From positions 12,225,112 to 12,289,111 of the forward strand of contig CM053253.1 in NCBI GenBank assembly GCA_028583405.1: a stretch of 64,000 nt of DNA, in the 5' to 3' direction. Below are positions 10,740-21,900 of the stretch, piece after piece; position 1 is the first letter of the stretch, and every line of letters begins with the position of its first letter. A program made the translations under genes and the position numbers. The notes below the pieces were generated by a model. The model was not told the DNA's origin, made no database searches, and saw nothing but the letters and a program-made list of their open reading frames with translations. Source of the stretch: Pogonophryne albipinna. Taxonomy: Eukaryota > Chordata > Actinopteri > Perciformes > Artedidraconidae.

Positions 10740-13700
10740 ATGTCTTCCCTTTATGTATCACCTTCATCCAGAGAACACACCTTTGACCCTGTTGGGGTGA
10801 TTTTGAGCCAAGGTGGATGTTTGACACATGATCGTGGGCCCATGATGGGACCTGAGCTCGGCATGATGGAGTTGTCAGAGGTTGAATATACAAACTTTCA
10901 GCACCTTATCCAGGCACATGTGGAGGCACACATTACCCCTTTAGATTTGCCTTATGCCAAATCTCATCCAAGTGCTACAGTGATGGTTAAAGACACCACT
11001 GGATCCACAGCACAATCCCCCTTAGCAACCACTCAAGCTATTGACCTTTCGACTTCAACTGATGACCACAGTCTGATGCCAGGAGAAAAGACACCAGCTT
11101 CTTATGGAGAGGTCCCAGGTTTTGTGCTGGCCAGAGTCAGAGGAGAAGACAGCCAGAGTGAACCTTACTCCAACAGCAGCTCATTTTCACAGAAAAAATC
11201 TGTATCTGCTGCTAGAGTTTGTTTGGAGAAGAGGTTTAACACCATGTCTGCTGACACCCCAAGACATCAAGATATCAAGTCGGCAGTTCTTAGCAAGTAG
11301 GCATTCCTATTAATGTGTATTACTACGTGTTAAGTAACAGAACCCCATAATGCTAAATTTAATGGAAATTACCAAATCTTTGTTGTTGTGTTTCAGTTTT
11401 CTGACAATGCTGCAGCAGTCTGCTGAGGCTCAAGATGCAGTCAAACACCCTCAAATGCGGTTTGATGTTTCCAGCCCATTTGTTGGGGGTGTATTTACCC
11501 CAATACCCAACATGTGTGAACAAGTATGAAACAAATATATTAAAATGCAATTTACTACAGCTTTAAGGGCATCACAGGCAGAATTAATTGATCAATATGT
11601 TTTTCTTCTTCCTGTTTGGACCTCAGGTGATTGGCCATATTCCTCACATGATTGAACCTAATAAGCACCAGGGTTTAATCATCCCAAAGAGTTTCTCGAT
11701 TCATTTCTGCCCAGAGAGGGTTGGTACAAAATCTCAGTTCACCGGTGGCTGCAACTCAACAGAGGACCAGCTGTTGTTCAACATAGAAAGTAATAATCAG
11801 GACTCTTAACCTTGTCTTGTCAAAACAAATGTTTTTTTTATTGTTTGTGTTCTATTTACATCTTATACACCGTGGTGTTTTCCATAGATGATGTGGTGAC
11901 ACGTACTGCCTTCAGGAAGCTTGGTAGTACCCAAAGCTCTCAACCTACAAAGGTTGCTTCGACTGACCCAGACTTCGCCGGAAAATCAGGGAGCAGCACC
12001 AGGAAAAGAGCTCGACCCCACATGTCACATATCCAGCGCAGGGAGAGACACAACATTAAGGAGAGGGAACGCAGGTGAGCACCCATAACCAAAAGCTGAA
12101 AGTGTTTCTGCACCATCATACATTTTTGATGAGGTTTAATGAAATATAATTTCAAATGTGTATATGCCTTACTCAGCTTTCACTACAGACTGTGTCTGGA
12201 ATGAGTTCCTTGTTTATTCCCAATATTTCAGCGATTTAAGGTAGTCAACAAAATGATATATGAACACGGTGAAAGAGAGAGTACTGTCAGTGCATATTGA
12301 ATTAAGACTAGGGATGTCCCGATCACATTTTCTTGCTCCCGATCCGATTCCGATCATTTGATTTTGACAATCTGCCGATACCGATTTTTCCCGATCCGAT
12401 CTTTATGCAATGCATTAAGAGAAAAAAAAGGTAACAGATAACGGCTGGTCATCCAACGCGATGAGTTCAGCTATCTTGGCTGTTATTTGTTTGGCCTTTT
12501 CACAGTTCTGGGGCAGTTTCTCTTTCCTTTTAAAAGTCTCTGAAAGTGTCGGTTGTTTCAGTGCCGTTACCTGAGTGGCCGCTGTGTACTCGTCCTGTTG
12601 TTGTTGGTGTTTGTTTCTCAGGTGGCGTATTAGATTGGTCGTGTTGAACGTAGCTCTGTTCTTTCCACCACGCGGAACCTCCGCCTTGCAAACATTGCAT
12701 CTGGCTGTTACACTGCCCTCGCTTTCAATTTTATAATACTTCCAAACTCCTGACATTTTCTCTGTCCCGAGTCACCAGCTGAACGTAGCCTCTCGTTAGC
12801 TTACTGCTAGACACTGCGCGCCCACTCTGTTGCCAGCTTTGAGAGAACTAAGCAACCAGGTCTGAAAACAAGCCCAAAAGAAGCAACACATACATGATGT
12901 TGTGTCATTTCAAACCAAAACTAAGGCCTCAGGATGACTTTAAGATGTGAACATGGTCATTTTTGTTTTGTAACATTAAATTAAATTTAAAAAAAAAATT
13001 AAAAAAATAAAAATCCCGATCCCCGATTTTTTTTCTCCCGATCTTTTGAAAATCACGTGATCGGCTCCGATCCCCGATCACGTGATCGGATCGGGACATC
13101 TCTAATTAAGACAATACAATTATCATGTTAAACAACAAACATTTCAAACCATTTTTTCTAATTTTCAGAATACATATCCAAACGTTAACTATATAAAATG
13201 TCAAACTCTGCCCTTGCTCAACGTGGTACAGTCCCATCTACTATAAAGCCTATTGGATGCTCTCACTTCCTGTTTGGCATTTTGACCCATGACAAGCAGG
13301 TAATAGGGATTGGAGCTCTATAACAAACATTTCTGATCAATTGAGGTCACAATAACCAATATATACATTTGAAATAATTCTGTATTAATTGAGTGGATGT
13401 GTAATTAACACTGCTAATGATGATAGTATGTATACTCAAATGAGTTTGGCATGCTATACCCACATGTGTTTTACTATGCTAACAATGCTCAGCCACAGAG
13501 GCCTAAGCTACACAACTAGGAATAAAGATTGGTTGTGCTGGCAGGATGGAATAAATAAATAACTGCAGAAACTAGAATATGCTTTGTCAGTCTGCAACCG
13601 GCTCTTCCAGTCGATTTTGATAAATGTTAAATTCAATTCAAGCACCTATCCCAAACATTCCCTGGTTTTAGGTTCTCTACTGGGAAGTTCCCAACTGATT

Positions 13701-14560
13701 TTGGTTTTAGAATTTCTTTGGCCAAACGACAAATTTATTAATTAGAGAGATTATAAACATTTGTATTGTTTTCTGCACAGGAAGAGGATCCGTTTGTACT
13801 GTGATGAGCTGAACATGCTGGTGCCATTCTGTGAGTCGGATACAGACAAAGTCACCACCCTGCAGATGACCACTGCCTTCCTTAAATACATCTATAAAAC
13901 ATATGGAGACACCTTCAAAGAGGTACATTTGCACCACGTTCCGACGGAGGAATGCACCGGGTTCGACTGTCTTTCTAGTAGCTCTGTAGCCCCATCCACG
14001 AGTAACGTTTCCACGTCAGGTGTTATGTATGCTAGCAGCAACACACAGTTAACTACATTATACAAACATGGGTTAATGATTAGAGGTAACAGAGTTATTT
14101 ATTTAGTTAAAGTTTCAGCTATTCTGTTTACAGTTCTGTCATCAGATTATTTAATATGATTTGTTAAAACATTGTTGTTTCTTTTGATGTGAAATATTAT
14201 TTATTTAATTTATTTTGTTTAGATAATTTACCTTTTTTTTTTTTTTTTTAAAGAACCGATAAGAATACCGTTCGATAAGCGGTATCGATAAAAGTAGTAT
14301 TACCGTTAAAACCTTAACGATACCCATCCCTAACGAGTAGTAGAATGTTTCACCAGCACGGTCCCTTTTTGGAAAGCTTTACTATTAATACTTGCTCTCA
14401 TTAACCAGAAAGATGTGCTACTCTCCCCCAACAGGAGTTTCAGAGGGCTTTCACTGAGGGCAAAGAACACTTTCTGAAATCCAGCCCTTCTTCAGGCAAG
14501 AACCCGATCCAGCGGGAGATGGACACGGTGCTGAGCATCCCTCTTGGGGTAGAGCAATGA
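10740..14560 (+). CDS. tcfl5: Transcription factor-like 5, bHLH protein (tcfl5)
   Basis: Six coding exons join in phase to give 433 residues: 10740-11296, 11397-11523, 11627-11789, 11888-12074, 13781-13922 and 14435-14560 (stop TGA 14558-14560). All introns are GT-AG. The N-terminal exon contains an acidic/hydrophobic conserved stretch around residues 40-60 (ELSEVEYTNFQHLIQAHVEA). The C-terminal third is a basic helix-loop-helix: basic region RRERHNIKERERR, helix 1 RIRLYCDELNMLVPF, loop CESDTDK, helix 2 VTTLQMTTAFLKYIYKTYG. bHLH proteins bind E-box DNA as dimers in the nucleus, and mammalian TCFL5 acts in male germ cells. The intron between exons 4 and 5 cuts the basic region from helix 1 and holds a hAT element. 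The start ATG is preceded by a probable 3' splice site. Adjacent dido1 and col9a3 support orthology. Confidence 0.93.
12309..13104 (-). mobile_element. hAT element with a BED-finger remnant, in tcfl5 intron 4
   Basis: The near-identical ends TAGGGATGTCCCGATC and GATCGGGACATCTCTA flank 796 bp. The 8-bp duplication ATTAAGAC is perfect at 12301-12308 and 13105-13112. Both ends carry repeated CCGATC/GATCGG words, giving strong self-complementarity. The only coding remnant is a minus-strand BED zinc finger; the DDE and dimerisation parts of a transposase are absent, so it cannot move by itself. Confidence 0.93.
12415..12756 (-). pseudogene. N-terminal fragment of a ZBED/hAT transposase
   Basis: An open frame of 113 residues starts MSGVWKYYKIESEGSVTARC. 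The zinc-binding pattern C-x2-C (CNVC) ... H-x4-H (HLRNKH) fits a BED finger. It then runs through a Gln-rich linker and stops shortly after, without any catalytic domain. The fragment lies within the hAT element above and should not be annotated as a host gene. Confidence 0.85.
14250..14332. mobile_element. Terminal fragment of another DNA transposon in tcfl5 intron 5
   Basis: The stretch AAGAACCGATAAGAATACCG ... ACGATACCCATCCCTA resembles the 3' terminus of fish hAT elements. I could not find a matching left end. The sequence just downstream of exon 5 (13935-14045) stays open in frame with exon 5 and reads like transposase-derived coding DNA, so the fragment may begin close to the splice donor. 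Confidence 0.45.
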
Positions 14561-15084
14561 CCCTTTCCATACTTGATCTAATCAGGGCTGGTTTTTTTCT
14601 GCAGCATCTTAAGACAACACTGCATCAGGCTGCTGCATGAATGATTTTCATGTCATACATACTGTAGGTGGCACTGTTTCCCTTTGCAAACAGCAGATAG
14701 TTCTGTATGGACTAGATCTTCAACTCTTCAGCGATGAATTTAGTTTAAACTATCTGAGCACCTTTTCATATTCAACTGTATTTTCATTGAATTAATTTCA
14801 AAATGTTCAGAGAGTATGTTCAGTTCAGTTTTCTTGTCGACATACATTTATTCTTAAATCATATTTAAGTGTAAATGCACTTAAATTCATCTGCACCTAA
14901 TTTAAGGTTCCTTAAATGAATGGGATAACTTGATATTCATTTCTGTTAGCATATTCCTCAGACATGCAGACTGTTCATTTGATGCAGAGAAGAGTAATCC
15001 TTTACTGAAAAGTGGCTTTATTTGTTCTTTCTTACAACATGTCGCTGTAGCATCTTACTGTACATACAACAGTCACCCACAAAT

Positions 15085-15090
15085 AATAAA
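15085..15090 (+). promoter_or_regulatory. Possible tcfl5 polyadenylation signal
   Basis: AATAAA lies 525 bp after the tcfl5 stop codon, and T-rich sequence follows. The intervening 14561-15084 is a plausible 3'UTR with no other feature. Confidence 0.45.
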
Positions 15091-15199
15091 TAGTATTTAA
15101 GGTCATGTATATTTAATAGTTACAGCACCGGTAGTACATAGTGAATGTTGTCATTGTAGATTACCCAAAAAAAAAAAGACTGCTCCTAAGGTTCTTACA

Positions 15200-15205
15200 T
15201 TTATT
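15200..15205 (-). promoter_or_regulatory. Possible col9a3 polyadenylation signal
   Basis: The minus strand reads AATAAA here (plus strand TTTATT), about 740 bp downstream of the col9a3 stop. The interval 15206-15943 would then be its 3'UTR. It sits only about 110 bp from the candidate tcfl5 signal on the other strand. Confidence 0.45.
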
Positions 15206-15943
15206 TTACAATGTCTGATTTATGCATCCACAAGTATTGTTGTTGTTGATTCTCAAAGCTAAAGAATCCTTTAAAAATACAAACAAATAAGCTGTAGAAA
15301 AAGAAAAAAAAACACTATCAAAAGGTAAAAGTTTTTGCATTAATCTACACAATTTCTGGGCACCTGGGTATTTGTGTTTTTTTATTCCTTTTACAATACA
15401 CACACAGCTCCTTGACAGAGGTTGTTTTGCCTCTGCCACCTGTTTCCATATTTTACACTGTTCGCTTGTATGTTGAGGTAACACCTGTGATTGACATGAA
15501 TTGGCAATGATACATGCACATTCACCTCAGAGCCAGTCACTGTTGTTTTTAAGAGTCATCTGCAGAACATTTTTAACCAAGGTAATGGGGGCATGTACAA
15601 CGTTTTTATACACAAAAGGACTCGTCGTTCTCTTCCAGTTGTCAAGTCTTGTTATGTGATACTGTAGTATTTGGAGCATTGCTGTTCTCTGGGACTCTTC
15701 TTGGCCTCGATCCACTTCGTTTCTGGATGTCATCTTGATGTTTTGTCTCTCAGTTGCTCTGGTTTTCATCTCACTCCTCGGATGTTCCTCCTCTCCTCTC
15801 AAAATATCACACCTGTTTGATGTTACTCTTCCCATCTTGTGATAAAGTTATTTTAATAAAGAGGACATTTTTTGTGATCATTCCTCCCTTCCCTCTCGTA
15901 TCACCCTTCCTCCTCGAGGTGGAGGCACCAGGTTTCAGGATGT

Positions 15944-18900
15944 TTAATGGTTTTTGGGGTTGGAGGATTTTCCAGCGACTGATGCTCCCTGGCAGGCTGA
16001 TGTGTCACAGATTCCAGGTGTTCCCTGGTGCCCAGTCCTACCCACCCTGCCTGACTCTCCAGGCTCACCTGGATCTCCTGGAGATCCATCACGCCCGTCT
16101 TTGACAATTCCAGCTACTCCAGGAACACCTGTGGAAAGCATAGAAGGAATGAGCCAGAGACAAACGGAAGCGGTTGTTTTCGATGATATGTAACTGACCT
16201 ATTAGGGCCACAGTAGGTACAAAATAATAATAATTACATAGCCTGGGAGGAGGGTAACAATACACGGCAAGCAGTGGCGCCTGTGGTGTGATGAGGTTGA
16301 TGAAACTTGCGAAGTGAGGCAATGGGGTTCCTTAACAAAACTCCACCATTTCCCACCAAATCTTTCTTGTTTGATTTCAATGCCAACAGTTCAAATTACA
16401 CAATAAATTCACATTGTCTCATTTTGATTTATCACCAATAGCACTGGTGTAGCTAATCCCATTTATGATGACTATGTTCCATTTGCGCCAGTAAATTATT
16501 CAGTATTTACTGACTTTAATAAGAGCTTAAGTTACAACGTTGTTAACTACAAATTAGATTGAAAGTTTCAGGCCACATACCTTGGTATCCTTGGTCTCCA
16601 GTTGGCCCATCAATAGCTTTACCAAGTGATCCCTTATCTCCTTGCTCTCCAATATGACCTGTAGTGAAAACAGAACAATTTAATCAATGGTGTAAAGTGC
16701 ATTTCCCCAAGTACTGTTCTCCACTTGAGTACTTTATTTTTACACGTTTAATCTGTATTTCAGAAATGTTATTTTTATTTCTCTTTTTATTTGACAAGAG
16801 GTATTCCTCATTGTGAGCAGTTCCATTAAGGGGGATCAGCCCCTGTTAGTGATCAAATGGTTTCATTTAAATAACTGATCAAGGCCCACAGACCATTATC
16901 CCCAGAAAACCAAGAATCCGAGAGAACTTCAAAACCATATGCCCATTTGTTTGGCATTTCCTTTCCCATTAATCATCTCATCACCCTCAGGTTTATCTTG
17001 TGATACTTTTTCAATAGATCAGTCCATACTGATTTGAATGTTTCACACCTCTTGTTCCTGGGTTTCCAAGTTCTCCTGGCAGGCCTCTGTACCCTGGGGG
17101 TCCACGGGAACCTGGATGCCCGATAGAGCCAGCATCTCCTGGCTCTCCTACAGGTCCTGCAGGTCCGGGGCGGCCCACCATCCCAGGGGCCAGGGGTCTT
17201 CGAAGGTTAGCCGCCAGCTGAGCAATCTGGTCTGTATGATAGAAAACACCATAGGGTTTATTATCCAGTTTAGATTGTATCCTACACTGGAGTAAATCAC
17301 AGAACAACGTCAATTAAGAAGTCTCACCATCGACCATTAAGCCACACAGCTCTCTGATGTGCTGCTCACTCGCCAGTATACCCTGAAACACAAGTAAATA
17401 ACCCATGTTTTCAGGCAGTTCATAAAATAAAAAATGTATGCGTCAATCAATCAGAAGCTCCTTAAAGATTTACAAAACCACTCACGGGTACACCTGTCTT
17501 TCCGGCAATTCCAGGCAGACCCTGCTCCCCTTGGAAGCCCATCAGTCCTGTCTTCCCGGGAGGCCCTCTTGATCCGAGCTCTCCTTGAGGACCAGACACG
17601 CCCTTAGGTCCCAGTTCACCCCGCTTTCCTGACTATAATCACAGAGTATTATTCGTAAATAACTCGGTACATTTTGCAAAAATAAATAAATGAATTTGTT
17701 CCAAAGTGGAGCTAAAAACATCCATAAGCCTCTGATTTGATCGTTTAATAAACACAATCCAAGGAGCACACAGGTCTGTTGAGACAATGCGGGGGTGGAT
17801 TAATATGGCGTCTCTAATTACATAAATTGTGCTGCTCTTAATGTGACTCGTCTCCCTTGTGGCGGTAGCAGCGAACAGGCCAATAAAGCTAAAGCAACAA
17901 TACCTATCTCTAATTAATCCTATTAAACCTGGAATGTGAAGCAGAATCATGTGCACAACTCGACAAGTGGGCAGCAGCTCGGAGCTAGGCTCCATTTTAA
18001 TGGTGAGTCCCTTACTCACACAAAGGGAGTTTGGAAACAAACTTGTGCTGCTAATTACGCCCACACACACACAACATTGAAACTAACTAAGTTGAGTGCT
18101 AATAGAGGTTCAGCTATTGCATCTTTAAAATATTTTTAAGTGATCAGGTCCATGAAGGTGTATAAAACACTAAACAAGTATCGGAGTAAACACAAGTTAC
18201 AATATAGAGATTAAATTCAAAACACTTTTTAGTCCCTGGGTAATTCGTAGAGACAGTACAGTAACACAAAATAACAAAAGATGAACACATATTCAAGCAG
18301 AAAGATGTATAACATTGATGTCGCTCACCTCTCCTTTTTGTCCAACTGGACCGAAAGGACCCTGAAAATAGAGACATCCTGTGTGTTTAGTTAAACATTG
18401 GCGAAATGACTTTACATTATTGAGCGTTACACAGCAAACAAACTTAATCTGTATGGCCGTTTTCAAGTCAGTGCGATCCAAAGATTTCAATAAATTATAC
18501 AAATGATCAAACCAATAAAATAGACAAAACATTTTAGAACATAAATGCATCAATTTAATTTAAATAATGGCCATAATACATTCTTATAAAAACACAACAT
18601 ATGTTTTGCTCTGATATCCTTTGGCAGCAAAAATACTAAAGGCTGTTTAAAAAAAAGAGGACAAAATTGACTTGTGCAACAAAATGAAGTACTTCCTAAA
18701 TAAGTATGAGAGCATATCAATTACAACTGATGGGAGACCAATGTGAAGATTTTCAAATATGTCATGTTTAATGTGTTTACTCCTGCTAAACCAATTATAT
18801 AACTGATGGCTACCTGACAAAGAAATGTGTCTCTTGGACATTTACACTGTGTGTTTGGATTCTGATTGAACAGTGGAACAAATACTTACAGGTTCCCCGT

Positions 18901-21900
18901 TCTCTCCTGGTAAACCGTCACTTCCTGCCACACCCTAGAGAACACAACAGATAACTCAAAGTTAATTTAGTTTTTTTACTATGAGTTTTCTTTAAATTTG
19001 AACAACCTGACTAAGAAACGTCCGATCTCTTGTGTCTCTTTGGACACACAGGAAGTCATTCTGTATTTTAGCTTGAACTCGGACTTAAATATTTACCATG
19101 TCTCCTTTAGCTCCATAAGCTCCAACTGGACCCTAAAAGGTTGAAAAAGTAGAGAGAATAAATGTAGAGATATTTGTGGAAGTCGGCTGTGCAGAAGGAA
19201 GGGGGATGAAGGGAAGTAAGGTGGGCTTGACGAGGGGAACCAGGAGCGGCATAAAGACCGGCTTTGTTCTGTCCTCAGACTCTGAACAGGAGGCCTTTTT
19301 GTGTTTGAGTTTCTCCTGGCTGCCGTCTGAGTTCATACCACTAAGACTGAGGAGGGGATGACCTGAGTATTGACATGCTGTACCTGGATAGTTACATATC
19401 TGTCATATGCTGGTGTGCAGAGATGTTTGGTTTTATGTCTGTCCTTTTAATGTAGATTTCTTTGAGGGATTGTACCTACTGTGTTTGAGCTGGTGCTATA
19501 AGTGAAATGATGATTGAAGGTTAATCAACAATATGTCAACGTATTGAGAATAAATAAAGAATTCAGTTGTTTCAGCGATCAATATTTTCTGAATATAAAG
19601 ACCATGATAAAGACCTTGAGTTAATGCACATTGTTTGGTCATATTTCCTATATTCGTGTAGAAAAAAATGTATAATATAATATGAAGATGTTTTTTTCCA
19701 TAGTTGTCTGCATCACCAGCAAGATGTTTATTTATTTTCTTGGTCTTCTATGATAGCTAACTGATAATCTGTAGATGTGTTATGTTTAAAACATATTAAA
19801 AACATAATTTAATAAAAGAAAATAACAATTGATAATAATGGAGAGAATATATTTGTATTACTGTAAGAAAGTCACAGCCATATCATGGATTACACTAGAT
19901 GACGTTAAGACCTAGGGCAATTTTCATATTGTCACATACGTCACACTCACCCTTTCGCCAAACTCTCCACGGATTCCAGTTGGACCTGGAAGACCAGGAT
20001 CACCCAGGGACCCGCTTACCCCCTGTAGTTCATGACAGAGACACACAGCCAGTGAGTTTACCTAAAAAGATATACAAAATAACCTGATAATAGTCGATAA
20101 TGTCGTACAACTGACCTGGAAACCTTTCACTCCCTGGGATCCAGCGTTGCCCACTGGTCCAATTCCTCCCTGTTGGACACAGATATAGTCATGTCATGAA
20201 ACCATGAAGAGCTTACAGTAGTAAAACTAAATGGATATTAATGTATATTCAGAGAATCAGAGCTGAAAAACATTGGCACAAAGGTTGAGGGCAGCATGAT
20301 TCATTATGCAGTGCCGTGTTCGAGAGAAGTGTAATTCCCATGTTGTTTTATCTCGTTTTTTCTTCGCCACAGGGCTGGATGTGAAAACAATGACCTCCCT
20401 GTTTATAAATTCCTCTTTTATGAATACCTGCTCTCATCACTGGCCCTTCATTACTAACTTAGCAAGCAACTGTATCAGCTGCAGTGGAATATCTTTAACC
20501 CTGAAGGGCAGTAGTTTATTATCCTGCTTTTTTCTACTTTTATCTTAGCTGTATGCTGCTATGCATTGTGGTCTAAGATAGATGCTCTTTATATTCATGC
20601 TGGTTATTAGCACAGTGCACTTCGAAATGTTGGAAAGTCTATAAATTGGTTGAATTCAGCAGACCATCTGTGCAGCAGCAAGTCTAATGAATTGGCTCCC
20701 AAATGAAGCAAAAATATTATTTATAAATTCCATGGAGTAGATGCTTATGAATTATTTCTAGCTAAATAAGCAGTGCAGTAATTTGACAACACATACACCT
20801 TAGTCTGTAGTGTGGACATTAACTTACAGCCACTCCTCTGGCTCCTGATAACCCCCTCTCTCCTGGGATGCCGATGTCACCCTAAAGGAGAGGACAGATG
20901 GTGAGGAAGGTTTAGAGTCCAGACGCAACATTGTGGGGTTAAGTGACATGTCAAAGATACTGTGACCTGATAATACCCCCCCCAAAGAAGCCCATCAGAT
21001 ACATACAGGAATACCTGGCTCTCCAGAGGGTCCCGTCTCACCGCCTTTCCCTGCGTCACCCTGATTTAAAAGAAGGGAGAAAATTAAAGTTGTCCTGCAT
21101 GGTCCTCTAGTCAGTTTACACTCTTGTTTCTACTTTGTTGTAATACTCACAACTCCTCCTTTAGACCCCTTTGTTCCTGCCCTTCCTTGAAGACCCTGTT
21201 AGAGAAGAATCAAACCGCTACTTAGACCGGAGAATCAGACATCTGACTATGTTTTTCAACTATTCTCTTTATTGTAATTCATCAGGGAACATCCAAGTCT
21301 ATTTCAAAATGCTCACAGGAAGTCCATTTGGTCCTTTTTCTCCAACAACCCCATGGCGACCAGCATCACCCTATCAGCACAAAAACATTGACCTCAGTTT
21401 CAATCACACAATCACTTTATTTGGATTTTCCACAAAGCCTAAAGAAAACAGAAAGAAATTGGTGCAACTTACCTTCTCGCCATCTAATCCTTGAGAACCA
21501 TCTTTGCCATCTCTGCCAGGAATACCCTGTAGAAAACATCAAATATGATCCTCATGTTACTGAGAGGTGGTGTGTATTAGAAATTTATAATTTATAGACA
21601 GATATACACTCACAGGCTCTCCTTTGGGTCCGGATCCTCCAGGGCCTCCTTTGGGACCAATTTTACCCTGTTGAAAGATACATTAGCGTGTCATTTATAA
21701 TCCTTTGTATATACTTGTGAAGCTTAATTAAAGTCTTCTTCTTACAATTCCTCCTTTGGGTCCTCTGAATCCCTGAGGTCCGCTTTCTCCGACGTCACCC
21801 TGGAGACATCAGATGAAACACAAACAGCTATTCATTGATGGGACCAGCCGTGTATCCTGGCTGTTAATTACCACCAAAGACTTTTTTTTGTTTTCAGATG

